The translations under genes and the position numbers were made by a program. Of a DNA stretch of 64,000 nt, positions 1 through 8,617 are shown piece after piece. This stretch comes from Ethanoligenens harbinense YUAN-3 (GTDB lineage: Bacteria; Bacillota; Clostridia; Oscillospirales; Ethanoligenentaceae): NCBI RefSeq assembly GCF_000178115.2, contig NC_014828.1, positions 124,001-188,000 on the forward strand, written 5' to 3'. How positions within the stretch are numbered: the first letter of the stretch is position 1; each line of letters opens with the position of its first letter. The notes beneath the pieces are model-generated. The model searched no databases. It was given only the letters and a program-made list of their open reading frames with translations, and was not told the DNA's origin.

Positions 1-886
1 CCATGTTCATGTTGTTGGTATCGAGCACGATGAACAGCGCGTTGCCGTAGCTGTAGTAGTAGTCGTTGCCCGCGGCGCTTGGCGCAGAGGCGGTGACGGC
101 GTTGGGATTGTTGTAGTGGTACTGCAGGTCCGGATGCTTGCTGTCGTGGTTACCGATGGTGGTGGCAACCGGAAGCGAACGGAGCAGGCTAGGGGACGCA
201 AAACCGGCGTATTCCTGTTCCGGCAGGGCATTGGTGCCGCTGCTGCTGTACTGGCATTGGTCACCGGCGGAAAGGATGAAGTTGAAACCGGGATGTGCCT
301 GCAGCGCGGTCGTCAGCGTAGCCGCCCAGTTGAACGAATCGTTGATGTCCGCGTCCGACTCGGACAGCGTCGCGCCGCTGTCGGTCACATCGCCCTGAGA
401 GGAACCGATCTGCGGATCGCCTGCCCAGAGGAAGCTGAAGTTGGAGGGGTTTCCGGTCGTGAAAGCCGTCGGGGTGCTGCCGTCATTATACGTATAATAG
501 TAGGTCGCGCTTGCAGTAAGGCCGGTCACGGTCACTTTGTTGGAAAAATAGGTGGTGCCGTTGCTTGAGGTAAAAGACGTGCTCGTGCCACTGAAGATCT
601 GGGAGCTGCTCATGTCCGACTTGGCGGATACATGGATCACCGGGGCCTCCTGCGCGTTCGAGTACCAAGCAAAATTCATCTGCGAGCTGTCGGTGCCCGG
701 TGTCAGAGTAATCAGGCCGGTGTTGTCCCGGATCGAAGCCCAGTTGCTGTTGAAGACAGCCCACTCGTTGCCGCCTTTTGCAGAGGCATCCTGGAAGTTG
801 GCCGTTTTGGCCATGGCCGTCATGCCTGCGCTGAGCGCCAGAAGCACGGCTACGGTGCCAATGCACGCTTTTTTACGAATATTCAT
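1..886 (-). CDS. Secreted purple-acid-phosphatase-like metallophosphoesterase (partial, C-terminus beyond window)
   Basis: Reading leftward from an ATG at 886 with GGAGG about 5 bases upstream, the frame stays open to the window edge (295 codons seen). It starts with a signal peptide: charged MNIRKK, a hydrophobic core, and a likely cleavage after AMA near residue 26. A fibronectin/purple-acid-phosphatase N-terminal type region follows (residues ~30-145, rich in S/T/N, with VTGLTASATYYYTY). The metallophosphatase core then begins with WAGDPQIG, SAGDQ and IGNHD, the metal-ligand motifs of calcineurin-like phosphoesterases. The protein is therefore probably an exported phosphatase acting at the cell surface. 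The remaining His ligands lie outside the window, so full length and activity cannot be judged. No short reading frame in this stretch is a credible alternative. Confidence 0.85.
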   Translation of the reverse strand, partial: MNIRKKACIGTVAVLLALSAGMTAMAKTANFQDASAKGGNEWAVFNSNWASIRDNTGLITLTPGTDSSQMNFAWYSNAQEAPVIHVSAKSDMSSSQIFSGTSTSFTSSNGTTYFSNKVTVTGLTASATYYYTYNDGSTPTAFTTGNPSNFSFLWAGDPQIGSSQGDVTDSGATLSESDADINDSFNWAATLTTALQAHPGFNFILSAGDQCQYSSSGTNALPEQEYAGFASPSLLRSLPVATTIGNHDSKHPDLQYHYNNPNAVTASAPSAAGNDYYYSYGNALFIVLDTNNMNM

Positions 887-935
887 TGTTTTCCTCCATC
901 TTGCGCCATTCTACTTTATATCTCAACCGTATTTT

Positions 936-965
936 ATTATACGGGGGGGCCATCGTCCGCAACAA
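936..965 (-). promoter_or_regulatory. Candidate sigma-A promoter for the phosphoesterase
   Basis: On the minus strand, TTGTTG (960-965) and a perfect TATAAT (936-941) are separated by 18 bases, about 50 bases upstream of the ATG at 886. A C-run lies in the spacer. The -35 is weak, so this is tentative. Confidence 0.4.
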
Positions 966-1290
966 GGCTATTTACCGTATTTTTACACAACATTACACAC
1001 TTTTTACGAATATTCCTTTTTAATGCCAAATGCGACGGACCGACTGCCAAAAATTGAAAAACGGGATCTCCCCTGCAAAGCGATCTATGTCTAAACGGTA
1101 TAAAACCCCAAAAGTGCTTCTATACGCACGCCGCCGGAAGCGTTACATCTCTTTATGTGGATGTTTATAGCCTTTGCACCGTTTTCCTTTGGAATGCGGG
1201 AGAGCAGACACAAAACCGGCCAAACCCCTCTATACTGTATTGATGGCAACATGTGCTATGCATAAAAACACAATGCAGGGTGGTTTGACG
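966..1290. other. Intergenic region between divergent genes, no gene seen
   Basis: This AT-richer stretch of about 325 bases separates the leftward phosphoesterase from the rightward glycosyltransferase. It must hold the promoter of the latter, but I could not pick a convincing -35/-10 pair. Short frames here have no ribosome binding site or recognisable product. Confidence 0.4.
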
Positions 1291-2691
1291 GTGAAGAAAA
1301 CAAGCATCATTCTTTTGACATACAACAATTTAGACGATACGGCGCTTTGTGTGGAAAGCATACGAAGCAACACGCCCGCTGACTCTTATGAACTCATCGT
1401 AGTGGACAATCACTCTACGGACGGTACGCCGGACTGGATTCAAGAGCAGACGGATATCCGGTTTATCCGAAATGAAAGCAATAGAGGGTTTCCTGCCGGA
1501 TGCAACCAGGGTATCCAAACAGCACAAGAGGGAAACGACATCCTGCTGCTAAACAACGACACCATGGTTATGCCGAATTGGCTGCAAAATCTCCAGCGAT
1601 GTCTGTACAGCCGGGAAGATGTCGGCGCCGTCGGCCCCGTGACAAATTGCTGTTCCAACGATCAGCAGATTCAAATCGACCGTTCAAAAGAAAGCAGCCT
1701 GCTTTCTTTTGCCCGCAAATTCAATCGTGCAAAACCGAATTACGAGCGTAAAATCAAGCTGGTCGGTTTTTGTCTGCTGATCAGACGCACGGTCGTCCAA
1801 AAAATCGGGCTGCTGGATGAACGGTTCTATCCCGGCAACTATGAGGATGACGACTATTCGTTTCGTATTCAACGTGCCGGATACCAATTGTTGCTTAGCA
1901 AAAATACATTTATCTATCATAAAGGAAGCGCTTCGTTCGGAAAAGACCCCAAGGCTTATCAAACAGCCTTGGAGGTCAATGCCAAAAAATTTGAAGGAAA
2001 ATGGGGATTCAACGCTACCTATTCCACGTTTGTGCGGTATGATATTCTTTCGTTCATGCAGCCGAAACAAAACAGTCCGCTTCGTGTTTTGGAAGTCGGC
2101 TGTGCGTGTGGTGCGACCCTTCTGAAAATCAAAGAGCAGTTTCCCAATGCGGAAATTTACGGCATCGAGTGCAATGCGGCCTCCGCAGCCATTGCATCCA
2201 GGTTTGCCGACATCCAGAGCGTTGATATCGAGCAAGTGCAGCTTGATTACGATACGCAGACTTTCGACTATATTCTGTTTGCGGACGTATTGGAACATTT
2301 GCGGGATCCGGAGCGGGCGCTGCGAAATGTTAGGCAATATCTGAAGACAGGCGGAGCTGTTTTAGCCAGCATCCCCAACATCATGCATTATTCCGTCTTG
2401 TCCGGTTTGTTAAACGGAAATTTCACATATCAGGATGCCGGTATTCTGGACCGCACACACCTCCGGTTCTTTACCCTTGCGGAAATAATCCGGCTGTTTG
2501 CCGTATGCGGGTATACGCTTCCGGTCATACAAAGCAAACAGCTTCCGCGAAGCAGCCAAAGCAACGAATGGGTAGACCGTCTGGTTGCGGTATCCGGCGA
2601 AGAGAAACGCCAGCAGTTTGAAACATATCAATATCTGTTAAAGGCGCAGATGGGTCCGCAAACATCCGAAAAAGGAGCTGCATTCGGTTGA
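1291..2691 (+). CDS. Family 2 glycosyltransferase fused to a class I SAM methyltransferase
   Basis: This 466-residue, two-domain protein has a GT2 glycosyltransferase at residues ~3-230. Visible are the nucleotide-sugar start SIILLTYNN, VVDNHSTDGT, the LLNNDT acidic motif, and the acceptor-side block DERFYPGNYEDDDYSFR typical of rhamnosyltransferase-like GT2 enzymes. Residues ~262-400 form a SAM-dependent methyltransferase with motif I LEVGCACGATLLKIK and the later FDYILFADVLEHL. It probably transfers a sugar and methylates it or a neighbouring residue on a surface polymer or glycoprotein. I prefer the GTG at 1291, preceded by AGGGTGGT at 7 bases, over upstream in-frame ATGs at 1174, 1243, 1258 and 1273. 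It converges on three leftward genes that include a second glycosyltransferase and a repeat protein, which suggests a common glycosylation job. Confidence 0.85.
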   Translation: MKKTSIILLTYNNLDDTALCVESIRSNTPADSYELIVVDNHSTDGTPDWIQEQTDIRFIRNESNRGFPAGCNQGIQTAQEGNDILLLNNDTMVMPNWLQNLQRCLYSREDVGAVGPVTNCCSNDQQIQIDRSKESSLLSFARKFNRAKPNYERKIKLVGFCLLIRRTVVQKIGLLDERFYPGNYEDDDYSFRIQRAGYQLLLSKNTFIYHKGSASFGKDPKAYQTALEVNAKKFEGKWGFNATYSTFVRYDILSFMQPKQNSPLRVLEVGCACGATLLKIKEQFPNAEIYGIECNAASAAIASRFADIQSVDIEQVQLDYDTQTFDYILFADVLEHLRDPERALRNVRQYLKTGGAVLASIPNIMHYSVLSGLLNGNFTYQDAGILDRTHLRFFTLAEIIRLFAVCGYTLPVIQSKQLPRSSQSNEWVDRLVAVSGEEKRQQFETYQYLLKAQMGPQTSEKGAAFG

Positions 2692-2847
2692 CCACCGGCC
2701 TGCGTCCATAAACGCATTCAGCAAAGGCCCGGGTTCGCCGCGGCAGGCACTCCATCCTGCGGCAAAGCGAACCTGAACCTTTTTTTCGTTTGGGCAAAGC
2801 ACGGCGGCCATTCGTTTCCTGTCCCCGATTGCGAAAACAGATATCCA

Positions 2848-3225
2848 TCACATCTGCATTTGCGCCCATATCTGCGCGGTGCCTGGACCGCCGATTCCGG
2901 CAATACGTAACCCTTTGGAAAAAATGCAGGGAACCAATGAGCCGATTTCGTCCGGGTCCAAGGATAAAATCTGCGTGTCGTTCACGAAATGCCGGCCGTC
3001 CGGCGTATTTTGAATATGAACTTTGATGGGCGCTTCTCCAGTATTGTAAACAAAGACCGTGAGTATCCGGGCATCCCATATACCGATGACGGGCGTATAC
3101 GTATAAGCGTACGGGTTGGTTTTTAAAAAAACCATTCGTTCAAAAAAGCGGCCTTTCGGCGGCATATCCATTTTGCTGCCATCGCACTTGAAGGAGTCTG
3201 CATAATTTGGAAACGATATATCCAT
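2848..3225 (-). CDS. Small conserved protein with the same C-terminal domain as the repeat protein (DUF6385-like)
   Basis: This is a 125-residue protein without signal peptide or membrane segment. Its core VFVYNTGEAPIKVHIQ and the ending QIWAQMQM match in pattern the C-terminal domain of the repeat protein at 5197-6110 (FFVHNVGSTPFTVSLE ... FQVFYNVQGS). The two are probably paralogous domains. I associate this pattern from memory with DUF6385, a domain often seen in clostridial and bacillal spore-surface or repeat proteins; that name is not verified here. It is the last gene of a leftward group, 47 bases after the TPR-type glycosyltransferase, and converges with the glycosyltransferase-methyltransferase. 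It could be a partner or cap of the repeat fibre. No enzymatic motif is visible. Confidence 0.65.
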   Translation of the reverse strand: MDISFPNYADSFKCDGSKMDMPPKGRFFERMVFLKTNPYAYTYTPVIGIWDARILTVFVYNTGEAPIKVHIQNTPDGRHFVNDTQILSLDPDEIGSLVPCIFSKGLRIAGIGGPGTAQIWAQMQM

Positions 3226-3272
3226 TTTGCCACCTCTTGATGATACGGACTTTGTACCCCTCAGCGATCTGC

Positions 3273-5090
3273 TCAGGCATGGATGGAATGGTAGAGAAGC
3301 GCCGCTCCGAATGCGTCCAGCGTATCCATTTCTTTAACGGACCGTAACACATTTTTGACGGCCATGGAGGAAAAACCGCGTTTTTGATAAAGCCCGGCCA
3401 GATAAAGCAGCACCTTCGGTGTATTGGCATAATTGATAATCGGGAGAAGCCTTTCAAACAAATCATATGCCCCGGCCATAAGCAGCTTGTCAAAAATCAG
3501 CATACAGCCGGCCGCGACGGCGTCCCCATTGTCTGCATCGTGCAAATAGACATCCGGCGCCTGCCGGGAGATGGCATCCATTTGCAGGCAAATGCGGTAA
3601 AACAGGTCCCCGGCGCTGGATCGAATCAAGCGGAGCTGCCCGCTATGCTCTGCTGTTTCCATAAGCTGCAGCAGGGCATACAGGTAGCACGCGCTCTCTC
3701 TTTCCATACCGGCCAGAATTTGCTTTGGGGACCGTGTTTGCGACAGAATGCGGCCAAACCAGTCGCTTGCATCCTCAAAACGGCGGTCCAGAAAAGCCGC
3801 GCGCGCGTGCAGATAAAGGCGTTCCCGCTCGAATTCTCCGGTGGATTTCCAATTGGTCAGCTCCATCCGCGCGGGCGCCATGCAATGTTCATTGAGAAGG
3901 ATATCAATCAAAACAATTTTGTTCGGCAGGTACTCCGGATCGGCAAAATAGGCGCGGAGCTTTCCATGTACTTCATCGGCACTGTTATACAGTTTATGCA
4001 AAGCCGTGCCGATGCGATACAAAAGGTTTGTCAGACGCGGGTTGTAGGCCAATGTTCGATTGTAATACAGGACAGCCATCTCATAATCTTCCAGTTCAAA
4101 GTACAGCTCGGCCAACTGGCATGCCGCGCGGTAGGTCCCGCATCCTTCCACAAACTGTAAGGCGGAGGGCGGTTCTCCCATCTCCAGGCAGGTTTCATAA
4201 CCGCGCACGGCCATCGTATCCTTTCCGCATTTGTGCCGGCCGAAGGCTTGCAGGAACAAAAAGTCTGTTCCGTTCGGATAAATGGATAGCGCTTCTTGCA
4301 AATATCGGTCGGCCTCGTCCATCCGGTTTGCATTTTGCAGGCAATTGGCTATACGGAAGAACAGATGGGGCACATAAGCCTGTTCGGGGTTCATGTGCAC
4401 ATAGGCCTTCTGGTAATAGGACAAGGCTTTTCCATAATCACCCAGTGCCAGATATTCATTGCCCATATTGAATAACGTAAAGGCATTTTGGGGATCACGC
4501 CGCAATTGCTTTTCCAGGAGCGGGATGTTGCGCTTGCGCTTGCCCTTTTTGCGGATTTCCTCCTCCAGATACCCATAATGGTCGATATGGATGGGCTCGA
4601 TGGAAAAACGGTTTCCGATGGGTTTTCCGTCTTTTCGGACGATTTGCTCATGGATTTCCCCTGCAAAGCAATACTCACCCGTATTGCGCAGAAGACGAAA
4701 TCCATTGTGAACCGTAAAATCGCCCGCGGCATCGCCACCCAAATAGTTGCGAATGGTAAAATGCGCGCCATCCAATGTGGTTGTAGAAATCCACTGCTGC
4801 AGTTTGTCCCGATCATTAGGGTCCAGCGCCTCATCGGCGTCCAATATCAGAATCCAGTCACCTGTAGCCTTATCCAGGCAAGCGTTGCGCGCCTTGCTGA
4901 AATCGTTTTGCCATTTTTCCTGATAAACGTGCGCACCGTATTGTTTTGCAATGGTGATCGTATGATCGGTAGAACCGGTATCCACCAAAATGATTTCATT
5001 CACAAGGTGTTTCACACTGTCCAAACATCTTGAGAGATTGTTTTCCTCGTTTTTGGTAATGATGCACAGACTGAGTGTTTGTTCCTGCAT
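3273..5090 (-). CDS. SunS-type family 2 glycosyltransferase with TPR-like tail
   Basis: This 605-residue protein starts from an ATG at 5090 with GAGAGG just upstream. Residues ~5-110 are a GT2 catalytic domain: LSLCIITKNEENNLSRCL, IILVDTGSTDHT, and the metal-binding DXD motif within WILILDADEAL. The family (TPR-containing GT2, including SunS-like enzymes) glycosylates peptides and proteins. Residues ~215-600 are helical repeats of TPR type (for example NAFTLFNMGNEYLALGDYGK), which usually bind the acceptor. It lies 106 bases downstream of the repeat protein and 47 bases upstream of the small domain-sharing protein, all leftward. The natural inference is that it glycosylates Ser/Thr residues of the adjacent repeat protein. 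The acceptor and sugar are not shown by sequence. Confidence 0.85.
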   Translation of the reverse strand: MQEQTLSLCIITKNEENNLSRCLDSVKHLVNEIILVDTGSTDHTITIAKQYGAHVYQEKWQNDFSKARNACLDKATGDWILILDADEALDPNDRDKLQQWISTTTLDGAHFTIRNYLGGDAAGDFTVHNGFRLLRNTGEYCFAGEIHEQIVRKDGKPIGNRFSIEPIHIDHYGYLEEEIRKKGKRKRNIPLLEKQLRRDPQNAFTLFNMGNEYLALGDYGKALSYYQKAYVHMNPEQAYVPHLFFRIANCLQNANRMDEADRYLQEALSIYPNGTDFLFLQAFGRHKCGKDTMAVRGYETCLEMGEPPSALQFVEGCGTYRAACQLAELYFELEDYEMAVLYYNRTLAYNPRLTNLLYRIGTALHKLYNSADEVHGKLRAYFADPEYLPNKIVLIDILLNEHCMAPARMELTNWKSTGEFERERLYLHARAAFLDRRFEDASDWFGRILSQTRSPKQILAGMERESACYLYALLQLMETAEHSGQLRLIRSSAGDLFYRICLQMDAISRQAPDVYLHDADNGDAVAAGCMLIFDKLLMAGAYDLFERLLPIINYANTPKVLLYLAGLYQKRGFSSMAVKNVLRSVKEMDTLDAFGAALLYHSIHA

Positions 5091-5196
5091 AGAAACCTCT
5101 CTTTCGCCTGAAAGAATGTATATTTGTACAGAAGGAATAAGAAACGTCCGTTGCGCGTTTGCGGACAACGGACGTTTCCCGGAAAGCACGGGCAGT

Positions 5197-6110
5197 TTAA
5201 GACCCTTGCACGTTATAAAAGACCTGAAACGTATTCTGCCCGAGCAGAGAGTACCGTACCCTTGCGTAATTGCCCAGCTTGGTGATGGCAAGCAAAACAT
5301 TCGCATTCGCTCCAACCAGTTGGCTGGCGTAGCTTGGGTCAACTGCATAATATGCGTCGTCGGCAATCGGACTGATCTCCAGAGAGACCGTGAACGGCGT
5401 GCTTCCAACATTATGGACGAAGAAGCTGCCCTCACGGATGCTGGAAATATCCAGGTTGTCGAAAGCGATGCTGGACGTGCTGGTTGTGATGGCAACACTG
5501 CCCGACGTAAATGCATATCCACTGATCAAGGCTGTAAGCGTGTCGTTGGCGATTGTGACCGCGTTGCCGACCGTCACGCTGCCGGCCACCGTCAGGCTGT
5601 CGTTGGCGATTGTGACCGCATTGCCGACCGTTACGCTGCCGGCCACCGTCAGGCTGTCGTTGGCGATTGTGACCGCGTTGCCGACCGTTACGCTGCCGGC
5701 CACCGTCAGGCTGTTGTTGGCAATCGTGACCGCGTTGCCGACCGTTACGCTGCCGGCCACCGTCAGGCTGTTGTTGGCGATGTGACCGCGTTGCCGACCG
5801 TTACGCTGCCGGCCACCGTCAGGCTGTTGTTGGCGATTGTAACCGCGTTGCCGACCGTTACGCTACCGGCCACCGTCAGGCTGTCGTTGGCGATCGTGAC
5901 CGCGTTGCCGACCGTCACGCTGCCGGCCACTGTCAGGCTGTTGTTGGCGATCGTGACCGCGTTGCCGACAGCTACGCCAATATTACCGTCCGCATCGCTT
6001 TGAATGGCTTGAAAACTGGAATCCGGCGCTTGTGCGTATATACTGGTTTTTAATTGTTCGGCTTCTGTATTAAATACCAGATTGTTCATATGCTGAACTC
6101 GCTTTATCAT
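5197..6110 (-). CDS. Surface/spore-type repeat protein (eight 19-residue repeats plus C-terminal domain), interrupted by a one-base frameshift
   Basis: The N-terminal part (from ATG 6110, or more likely ATG 6089) reads NNLVFNTEAEQLKTSIYAQ and then enters 19-residue repeats of the form GSVTVGNAVTIANNSLTVA. The frame breaks near 5780, where one unit has GGCGATGTGACC instead of the GGCGATTGTGACC of its neighbours (plus strand). Downstream the repeats resume in another frame, make eight units in all, and lead into a domain of about 110 residues ending at 5197, which resembles the small protein at 2848-3225. There is no signal peptide, as in exosporium filament proteins assembled from the mother cell. 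The repeats are rich in V, N, A and T/S and would suit a beta-solenoid with glycosylatable side chains. The frameshift may be a true mutation, a phase-variation state or an assembly error in repeats. Confidence 0.75.
5531..5986 (-). repeat. Eight tandem 57-bp repeats inside the repeat protein gene
   Basis: Eight head-to-tail copies of a 57-base unit (56 in the frameshifted copy) encode 19-residue repeats. Copies differ mainly at codon 14 (Asn or Asp) and by synonymous changes, so the array is recent or kept homogeneous by recombination. The missing base lies at about 5780. Confidence 0.9.
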
Positions 6111-6325
6111 AGATTTGAGTGCTCTGTATGGCGCTCTCTACAGCATATGCGGACACGGGGCGGTTGTCCCGTTTGTTTAGTTTGGCAGAAGAGCGTCCTC
6201 GTTCCGCCGCTCCCTATGTTCAAGGAAGCCGGACACACAGAACGCAAGGTTGCTTGAAACGTTCTCGGAAATTTGCAAATGCAAAATGAACCTGTTCGCA
6301 AACAGCAACGGCCACATACAAAAAG

Positions 6326-6349
6326 CCCGCTCAGGCGAACCTGAACGGG
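6326..6349. terminator. Hairpin in the divergent region
   Basis: CCCGCTCAGG and CCTGAACGGG pair (one mismatch) around a CGAA loop. It is flanked by AAAA on the left and TAAAA on the right, but sits upstream of both neighbouring genes. On the minus strand it is followed by GCTTTTTG, so it may end a leftward readthrough or form part of a leader. The rest of 6111-6552 contains no gene. A TTGACA at 6391 and TATACT at 6409 near the regulator are only 12 bases apart. Confidence 0.45.
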
Positions 6350-6552
6350 TAAAACAGGAAAACGGCGATAAACAAAATTAAACTTTCCTTGACACGGCGA
6401 GGATGCTATACTGTGAGGTATATGAACCTTTGCAGATCTCTCCGCCGGGCGGAATACGTCGCGGCCTCCCGGCAGGGCAGGCCCGCGGAGAGAATCAACG
6501 GGTCTTTTTACAACTGTACATCATGGAAACGAATCATAAAAGGAGGAGCGCC

Positions 6553-7230
6553 ATGCTATACCCCCATGACATGGAATTTTTAGCGCAGCATCTGCCTTTT
6601 CTGGCGCGTCTGAGCGAAAACGACCGCCGTTTGATTGCTGCGGCGGGTTTGAAGTCTTCCTTTGAGAAGGGGGAGACCATCCTCAGCCGTGAAAAAGAGT
6701 GCAACGGGCTGATTGTAGTTGAAAGCGGCCAGTTACGCGCCTTTTTTGAGCTGGAAGACGGTAAGGAACTGACGCTTTACCGGCTGCTTGCAGGCGACAT
6801 CTGCATTCTGAGCGCTTCCTGTGTCCTGAAAAACATCACCTTCGAGGTGACACTGGAAGTGGAAAAAGCCGGCAGCGTATATTTCATCCCGGCCGCCCTG
6901 TTGGGCAGCCTCTCCGAGCGGGAGAGCGCGGTCAAGCAGTTTACGATGGAACTGGTTTCCGAGCGCTTTTCCGAAGTGATGTGGGTGATGGAGCAGATGG
7001 TCACCAAAAACATGGGCCAGCGCGTGGCCGCCTTCCTGCTGGAGCAAACCAATCTGGAAGGCTCGCAGATCCTGACCATCACCCATGACACCATTGCAAA
7101 AAACCTGGGAACGGCCCGCGAGGTCGTTAGCCGGGTACTCAAATATATGGAAAATGACGGCGTGATTGAACTTTCTCGCGGGAAGATCACCATCACGCAG
7201 GCAAAAAAACTGCAGGAGATAAGCCACTGA
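6553..7230 (+). CDS. Crp/Fnr-family transcriptional regulator
   Basis: This is a 225-residue protein from ATG 6553, preceded by AGGAGG at 6541-6546. Longer in-frame starts at 6403 lack a ribosome binding site. Residues ~15-130 are a cyclic-nucleotide-binding-type beta barrel (ILSREKECNGLIVVESGQL, then the DICILSASC pair of cysteines common in clostridial members). Residues ~150-220 carry the Crp-type helix-turn-helix with recognition helix GTAREVVSRVLKYME. There is no N-terminal cysteine cluster, so it is not an oxygen-sensing FNR. The cysteines or a small ligand may be the signal. Its neighbours thioredoxin and a CoA-disulfide reductase fusion suggest a thiol-redox role, but this is inference from position. 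Confidence 0.88.
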   Translation: MLYPHDMEFLAQHLPFLARLSENDRRLIAAAGLKSSFEKGETILSREKECNGLIVVESGQLRAFFELEDGKELTLYRLLAGDICILSASCVLKNITFEVTLEVEKAGSVYFIPAALLGSLSERESAVKQFTMELVSERFSEVMWVMEQMVTKNMGQRVAAFLLEQTNLEGSQILTITHDTIAKNLGTAREVVSRVLKYMENDGVIELSRGKITITQAKKLQEISH

Positions 7231-7245
7231 CGCGGAAAACAAAAA

Positions 7246-7280
7246 ATGCCGGATCCTGCGCAATGGCAAGGCACCGGCAT
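7246..7280 (+). terminator. Possible terminator of the Crp/Fnr gene
   Basis: ATGCCGG (7246-7252) pairs with CCGGCAT (7274-7280) over an imperfect loop, 15 bases past the stop, with GTTTTTAG about 10 bases further. The A-run at 7240-7245 would serve the opposite strand, downstream of the converging thioredoxin gene. Confidence 0.4.
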
Positions 7281-7355
7281 CCGTTCCTATGTTTTTAGAG
7301 CCTGTTCATACAACAAACAACAAAACTGCAAATCCCCTTATTTGTGGATAGGATT

Positions 7356-7679
7356 TTAAACGCTGACCGTGCGGAGAATGGAGAGCAGCTCGGCTCCGGA
7401 TGTCACCCCGGTTCTGCGCCCCACGATCCTTCCGTCCTTGACAAACACGAGCGTGGGGATGCTCATGACCGAAAACTGCGCGGCAAGCTCGGGGTTTTCA
7501 TCCACGTTCAGTTTCGCAACAACTGCGGCACCTTCGAGTTTCTCCGCGAGTTCTTCAATGACGGGAGACTGCATCCGGCAGGGCCCGCACCAGGATGCCC
7601 AGAAATCAATCAGCACCGGTTTGTCGGTGTTCAGGACCACATCTTCAAAATTGCTGCGGTTCAATGAGATGGCAGACAT
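7356..7679 (-). CDS. trxA: Thioredoxin
   Basis: This is a 107-residue protein starting at ATG 7679 with AGGAAAGGA upstream. It has the whole thioredoxin fold and the active site WASWCGPCR, followed by PVIEELAE, and the cis-proline segment MSIPTLVFVKDG. It is a cytosolic dithiol reductase for ribonucleotide reductase, peroxiredoxins and other disulfides, normally recharged by thioredoxin reductase, which is not in this window. It is transcribed alone, converging with the Crp/Fnr gene and diverging from the methyltransferase. The frame extends upstream to 7763, but that extension lacks a ribosome binding site and family similarity. Confidence 0.95.
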   Translation of the reverse strand: MSAISLNRSNFEDVVLNTDKPVLIDFWASWCGPCRMQSPVIEELAEKLEGAAVVAKLNVDENPELAAQFSVMSIPTLVFVKDGRIVGRRTGVTSGAELLSILRTVSV

Positions 7680-7802
7680 TGCAATCACCAATCCTTTCCT
7701 GATTCTGTTGTCAATATACCCTGTGCGCCCGCGTATTTCCGTAACATCATCACGCAGGGGCACGTTGGCAGGCGTTTTTTAAAAACAAGGAGGTCACAGT
7801 AT

Positions 7803-8378
7803 ATGGCGCACAAATTCGATCCTTCCCATCTGAAAAAACTGGATTCGGAAGAACGGCGGAACCTTTTATCCCCGGCGCAAACGCTGGTTGCGCTCGGCTT
7901 TTCGCCTGACCAGACCTTGGCCGACATCGGCTGCGGCACCGGTTTGTTCACGCTGCCGGCAGCCGAAATCAACCGCGGAAAAGGTACCGTTTACGCGGTT
8001 GACATCGCGCGGGAAATGCTCGACGAGATCGGGAAGCGCGCGGCGGCGGCCGGCCTTTCCAACATTACCACCGTGCAGGCGGATGAATACGGAACTAACC
8101 TCCCGGACGCCGCGGCCGATTTTCTCTTGGTCTGTACCGTCCTGCATGAAGTCGACGACAAAGTCCGCTGGCTGCAGGAAGCCGCGCGCATCTGCCGGAA
8201 AGGCGGCAGCATCGCTGTTATCGAATTCGATCCGTCTTTCACCGGTTTCGGTCCGCCGGCGGCTCACAGGCTGCCCAAAGACCGGACGATGGAGGCCCTG
8301 CGGGCTGCCGGGTTCACGCCCGTACAGGAAATAAACCTCCACGGCGCGTTCTATGTGATAAAAGCCGCCCGGAAATAA
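7803..8378 (+). CDS. Class I SAM-dependent methyltransferase (UbiE/Methyltransf_25 type)
   Basis: This is a 191-residue protein starting at ATG 7803, nine bases after AAGGAGG. SAM-binding motif I is LADIGCGTGLFTLPAA, the acidic loop is VYAVDIAREML, and motif IV/V region LLVCTVLHEVDD follows. The N-terminal segment FDPSHLKKLDSEERR is typical of small bacterial methyltransferases of unknown substrate, some linked to metalloid or thiol detoxification. It sits between thioredoxin and the sulfur-transfer fusion gene, so a thiol or sulfur-related substrate is possible, but the sequence does not tell. It is followed by 239 bases in which I see no gene. Confidence 0.85.
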   Translation: MAHKFDPSHLKKLDSEERRNLLSPAQTLVALGFSPDQTLADIGCGTGLFTLPAAEINRGKGTVYAVDIAREMLDEIGKRAAAAGLSNITTVQADEYGTNLPDAAADFLLVCTVLHEVDDKVRWLQEAARICRKGGSIAVIEFDPSFTGFGPPAAHRLPKDRTMEALRAAGFTPVQEINLHGAFYVIKAARK

Positions 8379-8617
8379 CCGCCGGAAAGCCGCGTTACCT
8401 CCCGTTCCATGCGGAAGCCGTCTGCCTTACGCCCCATGAAAAAACGGCCTTCCGCCATGTTCGGCACCCTACGGCCGCTGTCGTACGTGACAATGTTACG
8501 GAATGAACCGTTCGATTTCCATATACTCAAATCAACGGGAAGCGCGGCGGGACATTCCCACGTGCATCCGCAAGACGGCACATTGGTTTAGACCGAACAG
8601 ATCCGGAGGGGGTACTC

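Noticed and set aside
5531-5986. Possible CRISPR array
   Set aside because: The units are adjacent without unique spacers and stay in an open reading frame apart from the one-base break.
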